A stretch of DNA of 64,000 nucleotides from an uncultured Verrucomicrobiota bacterium (GCA_937873455.1 CALMYG010000004.1:1-64000), one strand, 5' to 3'. Shown: positions 34,357 through 42,960, counted from the first letter of the stretch. The notes: a model not told the origin generated them from the sequence alone. Program-made: numbers and translations.

Positions 34357-35461
34357 ATACCGTCGCCCAAGCGTTGCCGATCTTGCCAGCCGCTTCGGTG
34401 TACGCCTGAATCTCCCCGACCAAAAATTCCCGCTGCCCTCCAGCGTCATTTCCGGCGGCGATCAGTTGCTCGTAGCCTTCCACGGTTCGCTTCACCGTTG
34501 CCTCAAAATTCCACACCGGTGACCAGCCCAGCAGGCTGGAAGCCTTCTCAATGCTCAACCGGAGAAAGTTGGCTTCGTGGGGATGTTTGCCGACTTGATC
34601 GGTAATCCATTTGCCCCGGCCCAACGTTTTCACCATGGCGTCGGCAAGTTCGCCGACCGATCGCGCGGCATCCAATCCAGGGCCAAAATTCCAGCCGTCC
34701 TGGAACATGCCCGAATTGGTCTCCAATAGTTTCGCGCCCAGCCAGAGGTACCCGGACAACGGCTCCAGCACATGCTGCCAGGGTCGCGTGGCGCCCGGAT
34801 TTCGGACCAACAGCGGCTCGCCCCGGAGCAGGGTTCGCATGGCATCCGGGACAATCCGATCGGCCGCCCAGTCGCCCGGACCAATCACGTTGCCGGCCCG
34901 GGCGCTGGCCACCGCCATTGATCCTTCGGGCGGAAAGAATGAGCGCCGGTAGGAGGCTACCACCAGCTCCGCCGCCCCCTTCGACATACTGTACACATCA
35001 TGCCCCCCCATCGGATCGTTTTCCCGGTAGGCGTAGGGCCATTCCCGGTTTTCATAGCACTTGTCGCTGGTGATCATGACCGCGGCGCAGGGAACATCGA
35101 CGTTACGGATGGCTTCCAGCACGTTCACGGTTCCCATGATGTTGGTGGCGGCAGTTCCCACCGGATCCTTATACGAAGCTCGCACAATGGCCTGGGCGGC
35201 CAGATGCAAGACGATATCCGGCTTCACCGCTGCGATTACGTTCCGCACCAATGCAAGGTCACGAATATCACCATCGGTGTGATGGCAAATATCTTTCAGG
35301 CCGGCCTGCTCAAACAACCATTGGTCATTTTCTGGCGGCAGAGCCAGGCCATAGACCTCCGCTCCAAGATGATGTAGCCACGTGATCAGCCAGGAACCCT
35401 TGAAGCCGGTGTTACCGGTGACCAGCACTTTTTTACTACGGTAAATATTATTGAATGGCAT
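34355..35461 (-). CDS. rfbG: CDP-glucose 4,6-dehydratase
   Basis: A 368-residue extended SDR with the NAD loop 'VLVTGNTGFKGSWLITWL', the family-typical 'SDKCYENREW' and the Y-x3-K motif 'YSMSK'. 'ARAGNVIGPGDWAADRIVPD' and 'RPWQHVLEPLSGYLWL' are specific marks of the RfbG group. It converts CDP-glucose to CDP-4-keto-6-deoxyglucose, using the product of RfbF. Its stop lies in the adjoining repeat. Confidence 0.95.
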   Translation of the reverse strand: MPFNNIYRSKKVLVTGNTGFKGSWLITWLHHLGAEVYGLALPPENDQWLFEQAGLKDICHHTDGDIRDLALVRNVIAAVKPDIVLHLAAQAIVRASYKDPVGTAATNIMGTVNVLEAIRNVDVPCAAVMITSDKCYENREWPYAYRENDPMGGHDVYSMSKGAAELVVASYRRSFFPPEGSMAVASARAGNVIGPGDWAADRIVPDAMRTLLRGEPLLVRNPGATRPWQHVLEPLSGYLWLGAKLLETNSGMFQDGWNFGPGLDAARSVGELADAMVKTLGRGKWITDQVGKHPHEANFLRLSIEKASSLLGWSPVWNFEATVKRTVEGYEQLIAAGNDAGGQREFLVGEIQAYTEAAGKIGNAWATV

Positions 35462-35672
35462 AGATTACTCCTGAAGAATGGGTTAACTACGAAATACACG
35501 AAACATACGAAAAGAAGAATATCTGAGACCATTTAAAACTACGGAATTCGCGGAAGGACGCGGAAACAAAATGAGATTTCGTGCCCTTCATGTCTTTCGT
35601 AGTTTTTAATATTCCGCGCTTTCCGCGTTTTCCGTAGTTTCCCTTCTTTGCCGATCCCGTTAGGATGCCGAC
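35462..35672. repeat. CCGTAGTT inverted pair between divergent genes
   Basis: ACTACGAAATACACGAAACA, AACTACGGAATTCGCGGAAG, then TTCCGCGCTTTCCGCGTTTT and CCGTAGTTTCCC (35488-35643). It lies between the minus-strand rfbG and the plus-strand transferase. No separate promoter can be picked out. Confidence 0.85.
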
Positions 35673-36764
35673 ATGAAAAAAACCTTGATGATTTTGACCA
35701 AGGACCGGCGCGACTGTGTGGATATCAGCCTGACCCTCCACGAACGCGGCGGCAGCTTCGAGGTGTTTGACCACGTTGTCTTTCTGCTCAACGACGTAAC
35801 CAAGGCGCACATGCGTTATATTGACGAATGGATCGACCGCCATCCCGGCGTGGCCTGCGACAAGATTATCGGCGACGGCACCCGGCCACAGGGCATCTCC
35901 GACATGCAGAACCGCTGCATCGCCACATATCCCGGTTGCTTCTACGCCAAAACCGACGAGGATGTTTTTCCGCCGCCGAACTGGGCCCGCATGATGTGGG
36001 AAGCCTATGAGTCGCACCGGCATCTCGACAATTTGGCGTTAATCACTCCGCTACTACCCAACAATTCCTACGGTCTTTACATCCTGCTGAACCATTTTTA
36101 TCCGGAATATCTGACCGATTTTCGAGAACGCTTCGGTAAGAATCCCGAACCCCAACGGGTCAGCCCGACCTGGAACAGCCCGTACATCGCCGAATGGGCG
36201 ACGAGGAAGTTTATCCATTTAACTGATGCGAACGAAGAGCAGAGGAGGAGACTTGAGACACGAGACCTGAGACTTGAGACCTTGGCGGAAAGGCAAAAGA
36301 CGAGGGATAACGTTAATGACCTTGAGTCTCAAAGTACGGCCTCAGATCTCATGCCTCAAGTCTCAAGTCTCAAGTCTCAGGTCCCAGGTCTCCGGTCTCA
36401 GGTCTCAAGTCTCAGATCTCCCTTTCATCTCTTCTCCATCCCCTTCAGCATCGGCTGCATCGGCTATGATTACCGGCATGTCGAACGCATGGGCGGGATT
36501 CCCTGGAACGATGAACCGGGCTGGTGTGACTGGATTGAGCAACATAAGCAGGTCAATATTTTGGATTGCCGGCAAATCGCGTTGCATTACACCTTTTTTG
36601 TCCAGCAGGAGTGGCTGGATCGAACCACCTTGATCGAAGCTATCCGGGCGGCCAACCTTCCCGACACCTTATCCATCGCCGAGCGGCTTCAGCTTCCCCG
36701 ATGGGGTCGGATGCTGCGCCAACTTCCCGCCATCGCCCGGCGGCGCATCAGCCGAAAGGCATGA
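35673..36764 (+). CDS. Putative GT-A-type glycosyltransferase with a repeat insert (only plus-strand gene in the cluster)
   Basis: The 363-residue product begins 'MKKTLMILTKDRRDCVDISL', has 'CFYAKTDEDVFPPPNW' near residue 90, a likely DXD-type metal site, and 'IPWNDEPGWCDWIEQHKQV' later. Between residues about 190 and 251 lies an in-frame inverted GTCTC pair ('RLETRDLRLET' ... 'VSSLKSQVPGLRSQVSSLRS'). The flanks 'FIHLTDANEEQ' and 'FSIPFSIGCIGYDYRHVERM' look like ordinary protein. Donor sugar unknown. Confidence 0.7.
   Translation: MKKTLMILTKDRRDCVDISLTLHERGGSFEVFDHVVFLLNDVTKAHMRYIDEWIDRHPGVACDKIIGDGTRPQGISDMQNRCIATYPGCFYAKTDEDVFPPPNWARMMWEAYESHRHLDNLALITPLLPNNSYGLYILLNHFYPEYLTDFRERFGKNPEPQRVSPTWNSPYIAEWATRKFIHLTDANEEQRRRLETRDLRLETLAERQKTRDNVNDLESQSTASDLMPQVSSLKSQVPGLRSQVSSLRSPFHLFSIPFSIGCIGYDYRHVERMGGIPWNDEPGWCDWIEQHKQVNILDCRQIALHYTFFVQQEWLDRTTLIEAIRAANLPDTLSIAERLQLPRWGRMLRQLPAIARRRISRKA
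36243..36425. repeat. In-frame RGTCTCM inverted pair inside a CDS
   Basis: A GAGAC arm (36249-36282), a core of about 70 bp, then a GTCTC arm (36355-36420). The coding strand reads GAG ACA CGA GAC CTG AGA, again with CGA at the TGA phase. Confidence 0.92.
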
Positions 36765-37039
36765 GCTAAGATATAACCACGGATTTCACGGATGTCACGG
36801 ATGAGATCAGCGTGTACGAGTACGTGTAAGAGTAAGAAAATAAACCGAACTCATCGCAATAGTTCCGAACCCTATTTCTTTCGATCATCCGTGATATCCG
36901 TGTAATCCGTGGTTCGTTTTCAGCCGGGACTTCGCGCAGTCCGGCCGACGATAAGGAGTAGACGAAAAGGTGGTTTATACATCGGGCGGTCTACAGCCCA
37001 TCGATCTCTCAACATCACGACGAAGCGTTGCCGTAATAT
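36765..37039. repeat. ATCCGTG inverted pair with GTGTACGAG words in its core
   Basis: CCACGGATTTCACGGATGTC (36776) and CATCCGTGATATCCGTGTAA (36886) enclose GTGTACGAGTACGTGTAAGA. A short CGGGACTTCGCGCAGTCCGG hairpin follows at 36926. No gene. Confidence 0.85.
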
Positions 37040-37483
37040 TTACGCAAAGGGTTGATCATCGGGGTTCACCAGTTCAAGCCCCGGAATCACCACAAAGTTT
37101 TTATCATACGACCACAACGCCGTCGCGCCATTTTCATGGGCAATCAACCCTATTTGTAGATCAAATATTCTGGGGCCACCGAGGTTCAAATCCGTCGCTT
37201 TTTTCAGCAATCGCATGCCAAATCCAGATCCGGGGAGCCAGATGTGACCACCGCCATCTTCAATGAGCTGATGAATAAACGACGTTGCTTGCGTGGGGGT
37301 CGAGGGTCCACCCACACATCGCGGGTGGGTAACGACGCCCCAAAATTCGGTCAAACAGGAAAAGGCTACCCCCCATCCCGATGGATTCCTGACGATATAC
37401 TCCATAGCCTTGAGGGCTTTGCCGTGCTCAGGTGTTCCCGAGCGATGGGTATAGACAAGCAAGTTGGTATCAATTCCGATCAT
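37040..37483 (-). CDS. vapC: PIN-domain toxin (VapC-like)
   Basis: The start at 37483 ('MIGIDTNLLVYTHRSG') overlaps the antitoxin stop as ATGA. The 147-residue PIN protein has the first Asp in 'GIDTNLLVY', the Glu in 'SCLTEFWGVVTHP', and later acidic residues in 'RIFDLQIGLIAHENGATALW' and 'SYDKNF'. It is presumed to be an RNase. The pair is one of two PIN modules in tandem (37040-38499). Confidence 0.85.
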   Translation of the reverse strand: MIGIDTNLLVYTHRSGTPEHGKALKAMEYIVRNPSGWGVAFSCLTEFWGVVTHPRCVGGPSTPTQATSFIHQLIEDGGGHIWLPGSGFGMRLLKKATDLNLGGPRIFDLQIGLIAHENGATALWSYDKNFVVIPGLELVNPDDQPFA

Positions 37484-37728
37484 TTTCCGGACTGCAGCCA
37501 TTCGGTCATCTTACTGCGATCAGAAACATTTACGTCCGGTGGCAAACCTCCCTCGTGGAAAACCCAACGGATTCCACCTTTGCCCGGCTTGCTCTTTTCG
37601 TCGTAGTGACGATCAAGCCGCGCTTGCAAGCCTTCAATAACAAGTTCCCGAAAGGGTCGGCGAAGCTCAATGGCCCTTTTTTTTGCCTGAATCATCAGAT
37701 CATCTGGAATGTCGACGGTTGTCTTCAT
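37480..37728 (-). CDS. vapB: Ribbon-helix-helix-type VapB antitoxin
   Basis: I start at 37728 ('MKTTVDIPDDLMIQAKKRAI'); the longer frame upstream ('YSSYTYPYSYTQ') is GTGTACGAG-type repeat DNA. The 82-residue product has an N-terminal RHH strand and helix, then a toxin-binding tail ending 'KMTEWLQSGK'. The ATGA overlap with the PIN gene supports a functional pair that represses itself. Confidence 0.8.
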   Translation of the reverse strand: MKTTVDIPDDLMIQAKKRAIELRRPFRELVIEGLQARLDRHYDEKSKPGKGGIRWVFHEGGLPPDVNVSDRSKMTEWLQSGK

Positions 37729-37769
37729 GCAGTAAACCATATAGCAACATTGCTGCATCGTCAACGGGC

Positions 37770-37815
37770 GCGGAACGGAGAAGAGCTGCGTGTACGAGTA
37801 CGGGTACGTGTAAGA
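37770..37815. repeat. GTGTACGAG word element, left copy
   Basis: GCGCGGAACGGAGAAGAGCT then GCGTGTACGAGTACGGGTAC. A close direct copy lies at 38570-38612, on the far side of the AbrB/PIN module. Confidence 0.8.
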
Positions 37816-37822
37816 AGAATAT

Positions 37823-38245
37823 CTACAATTGGCTTCCGGGAACAACTACGTTTAAGTCGGGAAATAGTTGCCGGAAGTCGTCGCTGTTCCGGGTAATGAG
37901 ACCTTGAAATCTTGAGGCGAAGGCGCCAATCAGCATATCTGCCAGCGGTCTTCGCGGCACCCGCTGCATTCTTCTCGACAGAATGAACCGATACCATGCC
38001 TGGTGAGCAACGCGTGTATCCTCCTCGGTCCAAGGCTCATACGCTACGACTCCCATTTGGCAAAAAAAATCGCGTTCCCGTTCGTAATCGCCGATGAAAG
38101 CAGGAGCGAGCTCAACCACGCTGATGGGCGAAACGATCAATCCCTGAGGTAGATGGTCTTCCAAACACGTAGCCGAGGAAAGGCCATAACTGGCATCCGC
38201 CTCAAGCACATCAATCAGGATACACGTATCAACTACCCAGGCCAT
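37823..38245 (-). CDS. PIN-domain toxin
   Basis: A 140-residue PIN protein: 'VVDTCILIDVLEADASYG' carries the first Asp, 'ISVVELAPAF' the Glu, and 'LADMLIGAFASRFQGLITRN' with 'SDDF' the later acidic residues. Its ATG overlaps the antitoxin stop (TGATG). It belongs to the AbrB-paired VapC branch and is probably an RNase. It sits between direct copies of a GTGTACGAG element. Confidence 0.85.
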   Translation of the reverse strand: MAWVVDTCILIDVLEADASYGLSSATCLEDHLPQGLIVSPISVVELAPAFIGDYERERDFFCQMGVVAYEPWTEEDTRVAHQAWYRFILSRRMQRVPRRPLADMLIGAFASRFQGLITRNSDDFRQLFPDLNVVVPGSQL

Positions 38246-38499
38246 CAGATCGTTTCACCCTCACGCAACTCGCGCATCCATTCTCCGGTTGACCGGGATT
38301 CCCTGAAGGTTTTGGCATAACCCAAAACGCCCATCGGCCCGACCACGGATCCCGTACCCTGTACCTTTACCCGGACCTCGTTTTCGGATACCGGCTCCCA
38401 TAATAGTTTGGTTCCGGGACGAAGGCCAAGCAGTCGCCTGACCTCTGCCGGGATGGATGCTTGTCCCCGCTCCGTAATTTTTGTGATCAGCGTTACCAT
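38245..38499 (-). CDS. AbrB/MazE-type antitoxin
   Basis: The 84-residue product begins 'MVTLITKITERGQASIPAEV', a SpoVT-AbrB swapped-hairpin DNA-binding domain ('RRLLGLRPGTKLLWEPV'), followed by a toxin-binding tail ('ESRSTGEWMRELREGETI'). Its stop overlaps the start of the PIN gene. It should repress the pair and neutralise the toxin. Confidence 0.85.
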   Translation of the reverse strand: MVTLITKITERGQASIPAEVRRLLGLRPGTKLLWEPVSENEVRVKVQGTGSVVGPMGVLGYAKTFRESRSTGEWMRELREGETI

Positions 38500-38986
38500 G
38501 ACACCAGACTATCATGCCGCGCCATCATGTCAACATGCTTGATTGCATGACAATAATGGCGGCGGCTCATCAGCTACGGAACGGAAAAGATCTGCGTGTA
38601 CGAGTAAGAGTGAAACGAATTCTCCGCGATTGCTTCCCATACACGTACACGCGAATCTTGCTTCCAGAACGAATTTTTTCCAGCAATCCGCGTTATCTGT
38701 GTAATCCGTGGTTCTTTTTTCCGCCGGGACACAGTCCCGGCCTACATTGGCATCTGGTGTAGGCCGCTTCTGCGAAGCGGCGTTTTCCGCCGGGACACCC
38801 GCCTTCGCAAGGCCTTCCGCCTTCGCAAGGCCTACGGCGGACAAGACGGCGGGCAGGCAGTTCCGGCCTACATCGGCCCCTGGTTTAGGCCGCTTCTTCC
38901 AAGCGGCGCTTTCCGCCGGGACACAGTCCCGGCCTACATCGGCCCTTGGTATACGCCGCTTCTGCGAAGCGGCGCAGCGTTCCGTT
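38500..38986. repeat. Gap with GTGTACGAG element, ATCCGTG arm and CGGGAC/GAAGCGGC mini-hairpins
   Basis: No gene. 38570-38612 is the right copy of the GTGTACGAG element; 38683-38712 is a single ATCCGTG arm. 38718-38985 is a string of short hairpins: CGCCGGGACACAGTCCCGGC with GCCTACAT, and GCCGCTTCTGCGAAGCGGC, each three times with variants. Similar hairpins recur at 47757-47900. Confidence 0.85.
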
Positions 38987-39637
38987 CTATCCGCCCAGGG
39001 CGGCGCGACGTGGACGTGCGACGATCAACGCATATCGCTGGACGCCGGAGCGAACATAATATTCGCCGGACCACGTGACCTCCATCACCTGCTCGATCAG
39101 GGCGATTTGATCCATAAGCCGCCTCGGGTAGCGTCCGCGATCAAACCGGCACAACAACGTGTTCAAGATGTGCCAACCGCCTGGGCTAAGATCCATGATG
39201 ACGACACGATCGGTGACAATTCGGTTGAGCACGCGCAACAATTCGACGTTTTCCTCATCGGTAATGTGATGCATCACGCCAAGAATCATGGCCTTGGTAA
39301 AAGCGCCATCCGGATAATGAATGGTTCGCAAATCTCCGACTTCGAAGGTGCGGTTCGGGGCGGGATGCAACGTGCGGGCGGTTTCAATGTAAGGCTCGTC
39401 CAAATCGATGCCCAGATAGGTTGCATCGGGATGATCGACAACCGGGGCATAATCCCCGGTCCCGCAACCGACATCGAGAATGCGATCACCGGCTTCAACC
39501 GCCAGTGCTTTTTTTATGGGGTTTAAACGCAATCCGAAGTGAAAAAGACCCCGGATATACCGGTAGCCAAACGAACTGGCGAATAGACGGTCCACCAGAC
39601 GACGAACCGGACGCACGATTGCTGCTTCTTCCTTCAT
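38987..39637 (-). CDS. Class I SAM-dependent methyltransferase
   Basis: At 216 residues, with SAM motif I 'RILDVGCGTGDYAPV' (about residue 53), 'YLGIDLDEPYIETA' and 'AMILGVMHHITDEENVELLR'. The last gene of a four-gene operon (42960 to 38987), 7 bp after its neighbour. Its C-terminus runs up to the GAAGCGGC hairpin string. It probably methylates a glycolipid intermediate. Confidence 0.85.
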   Translation of the reverse strand: MKEEAAIVRPVRRLVDRLFASSFGYRYIRGLFHFGLRLNPIKKALAVEAGDRILDVGCGTGDYAPVVDHPDATYLGIDLDEPYIETARTLHPAPNRTFEVGDLRTIHYPDGAFTKAMILGVMHHITDEENVELLRVLNRIVTDRVVIMDLSPGGWHILNTLLCRFDRGRYPRRLMDQIALIEQVMEVTWSGEYYVRSGVQRYALIVARPRRAALGG

Positions 39638-39644
39638 CTCTCTC

Positions 39645-41222
39645 CTACCTTTTCCGGCCTACTCGCGCGATAACCTCGCGGAGGTCGAGCCAATAAATTT
39701 CGTTCATCGGGCGCCGCCACGTTGTACTTCGATCATACCAACCATACCCGGCAACCTCATCACCCTCGCGGGTAATCCCATATTCCATATCCAGCATCAC
39801 CTCAACCGGCGCTTCCGATAACATTGTGACCATGGTGGAAACAAACGCGCCGCGAATCAAGGTGGCATTGCCGTAATGGCCCCAATGAAGGATATCATAA
39901 CTGGGGGGTGACAACAGACCGGGCGTCAAGCGGTCACGGAACATGCTTGTATCCACCACCATGGCGGTTTTTTCCTGCCAGACGCTACGGGTTTCGCCCA
40001 AATACTCATACAGCGCCCGGTGGAAAAGACCGGAGTCGCGCCATTGAGCCGAGGTGCCCTGGTTACTAAACATAAAGAGAACCAGAAGCAACCACGTTGC
40101 CACCCCGGGAGCGTTACGAAACCACCGCCGGGACATCACCGCAAGGCCTAGACAAAACCCAAAGGCGGGTAAATAGTTCATGCGCCCGCCCGGCCAGGAA
40201 AGAACCGTGATAACATTGACGACGGCAAACCACGCCAGTGAAAAAACGACCAGTCGAAATGCGGAAAAGGGCGCCTTGCTGAACGCGGCTTCAACATGTT
40301 GTGCACCGCGTCGCCATCCCGTCACGGCGACGGCGGCCGCGATCATGGTGATCGGGATCAACCACATCAACCGGGCTGTGGAAAGGGTCAGAAATCCATC
40401 GAGTCCATGCGCAAAGGCTTCCAGCACCCGCGTTCCGGTCCACCATCGGACCACTTCCCGGGCATTCCAGGCATACCCGGCGACATCAAATTCCACCTGC
40501 CGTTTCGGAAAGAGCAAGGTTCCCAGGGTCCCGAAACCATCGGTGAATTTCCAAGCCAGATAAGCGAGAATCACCACGCCAAGACCGGACAAACCGGCCA
40601 ACGCGCGTTTCTTGTTTCCGGGGTCGCATAACAACAGCAAGGCGGCCGGAATCAAAATTCCGATTTCATATGAGAACAAGGCTACGGCAAAGGATCCGGA
40701 CACGGCGATGAGCCGGGCGGCACCTCCATGCTCCACATAGCGAACCCACAGCCATACGGTGAGCAGGTAGGCGGTGAAACCGACACCATAGGAAACCGAC
40801 ATGGTGTGCCACTGATACGACTCGGTGAGGTTGGGTAACACGGAAAACAGCACGCCGTACACAAATGCGGTTACCCCATCATGCGTCAACGCATAAACGG
40901 CACCCATGCCTACCAGTAAATAGGCGGCGGTATATACATACCCCGCAATATTATAGGCGAGAATGTGGTCATCCATCAGGTAGTAACTTGCCATCATGAT
41001 GCCCGCGCCGAGCGGACGATCCGGCCAATTCAGCGCCTGCATGAAGGCCTCGCCCAACGACGAACAGGACGAGGCGATTTTCCACAAACGCCAATCGTCC
41101 ACGGTAAAATCCACCACCGGTGCGCCGGCGTAGCGGCTCAGCCATTGAAAGAGCACAAGAAACAAGGCGCCGCCGAGCAGGATAAACCCGCGCTTGCTGC
41201 CAGTATGCGAAATGGAATTCAT
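39645..41222 (-). CDS. Polytopic membrane protein, probable GT-C-type glycosyltransferase
   Basis: A 525-residue protein with about ten predicted membrane helices and a soluble C-terminal tail. An early acidic pair, 'VVDFTVDDWRLWKIA' near residue 40, is placed like the catalytic Asp of GT-C enzymes, which use polyprenyl-phosphate sugars on the periplasmic side. The gene overlaps the upstream methyltransferase by ATGA. The GT2 enzyme two genes upstream would supply the lipid-linked sugar. A flippase-like or polymerase role is an alternative. Confidence 0.65.
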   Translation of the reverse strand: MNSISHTGSKRGFILLGGALFLVLFQWLSRYAGAPVVDFTVDDWRLWKIASSCSSLGEAFMQALNWPDRPLGAGIMMASYYLMDDHILAYNIAGYVYTAAYLLVGMGAVYALTHDGVTAFVYGVLFSVLPNLTESYQWHTMSVSYGVGFTAYLLTVWLWVRYVEHGGAARLIAVSGSFAVALFSYEIGILIPAALLLLCDPGNKKRALAGLSGLGVVILAYLAWKFTDGFGTLGTLLFPKRQVEFDVAGYAWNAREVVRWWTGTRVLEAFAHGLDGFLTLSTARLMWLIPITMIAAAVAVTGWRRGAQHVEAAFSKAPFSAFRLVVFSLAWFAVVNVITVLSWPGGRMNYLPAFGFCLGLAVMSRRWFRNAPGVATWLLLVLFMFSNQGTSAQWRDSGLFHRALYEYLGETRSVWQEKTAMVVDTSMFRDRLTPGLLSPPSYDILHWGHYGNATLIRGAFVSTMVTMLSEAPVEVMLDMEYGITREGDEVAGYGWYDRSTTWRRPMNEIYWLDLREVIARVGRKR

Positions 41223-41995
41223 AATGCGGGCGAATCGCAGGATGCTTTAGGGGCTTCCAACCGCGCCAGGGCAAAACAAGAAACCCCGAAAGGAAAGTTC
41301 ATATATGCCAATACCGGCCACTCTGCCCGGAACAGTGTATACATAACGCGATCAATCAGGCGACTGGACACATCAAAGTCGGATCCGGCCTTCCTTTCCT
41401 GCTTGCTCAGCTTCGCCAGAAGCCGGAACAAGGCGATGAGGGGAAACAGGAGCGTATTAAAATAGGTGGCCCGCTCGACAACCAAGCCGGCGGACTGAAG
41501 CTTCCGGACCAGTTCCGACCGTGTATAGCGGCGATAATGCAGGCTGACAACATCCTGAAGCCCCCACATCCACCGGTAACACGGAACAGATAATACGATG
41601 GCTCCGCCGGGTTTTAGTAACCTGCGAATGATGCGCAATCCGCCTTCATCGTCCTGGATATGCTCCAACACATCAAACAGGCATACGACATCATAGGATG
41701 TATTCGCTACTTCGGGAGGCAAATTTTCAACGGTGCCGCAGTACACCCGGATCGGACCTCGTGCATCAGCCTTCGCGGCGTTGGCGGGATCTGGCTCGAC
41801 ACCGGTAATCGCGGCGGTATCCGGATAAAGGGTATAAAGATTCTCGCCAGGCCCCACCCCGATTTCCAGAACCCGGGTTCCTTCGGTCCATTTCAGATGG
41901 CGGGCCAACAAGCCGCGCAAAATTACCCGGCGCGCCCGGAACCACCAGTGCTCATGCTCCAAGTTGCCGTATTCTTTTGAAAACGCCTCTTTCAT
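41219..41995 (-). CDS. Class I SAM-dependent methyltransferase
   Basis: A 258-residue protein that begins 'MKEAFSKEYGNLEHEHWWFR', the typical start of the methyltransferases paired with dolichol-phosphate-mannose-synthase-like GT2 enzymes. Motif I is 'RVLEIGVGPGENLYTLYPDT', then 'VCLFDVLEHIQDDEGGLRII' and 'LKPGGAIVLSVP'. It has ATGA overlaps on both sides. The basic, hydrophobic C-terminal helix region may associate with the membrane. Confidence 0.88.
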   Translation of the reverse strand: MKEAFSKEYGNLEHEHWWFRARRVILRGLLARHLKWTEGTRVLEIGVGPGENLYTLYPDTAAITGVEPDPANAAKADARGPIRVYCGTVENLPPEVANTSYDVVCLFDVLEHIQDDEGGLRIIRRLLKPGGAIVLSVPCYRWMWGLQDVVSLHYRRYTRSELVRKLQSAGLVVERATYFNTLLFPLIALFRLLAKLSKQERKAGSDFDVSSRLIDRVMYTLFRAEWPVLAYMNFPFGVSCFALARLEAPKASCDSPAL

Positions 41996-42960
41996 GCCGG
42001 ATCGTCCGAGTTACCCGCCCATCCGGTGCGGGCATTTACGACATAATGCGGGCGGTTTTTAACTTCGTCAAAAATACGACCGACATACTCGCCGATGATG
42101 CCGAGTACAATCAATTGAATGCCGCCGAAAAACAACAACATGACGGCAAGGGAGGTCCAGCCCGTGGGCGTCCGTCCATAGAAAAGACCACCTACGATGG
42201 AAAAGACCATCAGCACGAATCCGAGCAGGGAGGCTAAAGCACCGACCCAGGCGGCGATGCGGAGAGGAACCGACGAAAATGAAATCAGACCGTCCAGGGC
42301 AAGATTGACCAACCGGCGCATGTTGTACTTGGGGGCGCCAGCTTGGCGGGCTTCGCGTTCGTAGGGCAAACCGATTTGCTTGAAACCCACCCACCCGCGC
42401 AGGCCGCGGATAAAGCGGTTGTGTTCGGGAAGAGCGTTGATTCTATCCACGACCCGGCGATCCATCAGGGAAAAGTCGCCGGCATCAAGGGGAAGGTCCA
42501 CATTGGCCATTTTTTTCAGCATCCGGTAAAAGGTCGCATAGGCCAGACGCAGCAAACCGCTTTCTTTCCGGTTGGTGCGAATGCCGTACACGACGTCGTA
42601 ACCTTCCCGCCATTTCTCGATCATGGTCAGAATGAATTCCGGAGGATCCTGAAGATCGGCATCAATAACCGCTATAACATCTCCCTTTGCGTGAACAAGG
42701 CCGGCCGTCACGGCGGCTTGATGGCCGAAATTGCGGGAAAACTGGACGCAGGCAAAGGCCGGATTCGCCACGCAGGCCGCGTCCAAAATCTCCTGGGTTC
42801 GGTCGCGGCTGCCGTCATTGACAAACAAGACATACACCGGATACGGCCAGTCGGCGGTAATACGCGACAAGCGATCCAGCAACTGAGGCAGCACCTCCTC
42901 TTCGTTGTAGCAGGGGACGATAAGACCGACGTCGGGTTGGGCTTTGCGTTGCGGGTTCAT
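41992..42960 (-). CDS. GT2 polyprenyl-phosphate glycosyltransferase (GtrB/DPM1-like)
   Basis: I start at the ATG at 42960; the frame upstream opens with TTG. The 322-residue product has 'VGLIVPCYNEEEVLPQLLDR', the DXD-like 'VIAVIDADLQDPP' and two C-terminal membrane helices ('AWVGALASLLGFVLMVFSIV' and 'SLAVMLLFFGGIQLIVLGII'), then 'EYVGRIFDEVKNRPHY'. This is the pattern of GtrB/ArnC-type enzymes that load a sugar onto undecaprenyl phosphate. It is the first gene of the operon that continues to 38987. Confidence 0.92.
   Translation of the reverse strand: MNPQRKAQPDVGLIVPCYNEEEVLPQLLDRLSRITADWPYPVYVLFVNDGSRDRTQEILDAACVANPAFACVQFSRNFGHQAAVTAGLVHAKGDVIAVIDADLQDPPEFILTMIEKWREGYDVVYGIRTNRKESGLLRLAYATFYRMLKKMANVDLPLDAGDFSLMDRRVVDRINALPEHNRFIRGLRGWVGFKQIGLPYEREARQAGAPKYNMRRLVNLALDGLISFSSVPLRIAAWVGALASLLGFVLMVFSIVGGLFYGRTPTGWTSLAVMLLFFGGIQLIVLGIIGEYVGRIFDEVKNRPHYVVNARTGWAGNSDDPA

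Noticed and set aside
34220..34370. N-terminal extension of the GxxExxY protein
   Set aside because: The extra 50 codons are CCGTAGTT repeat DNA. The family start is the ATG at 34220.
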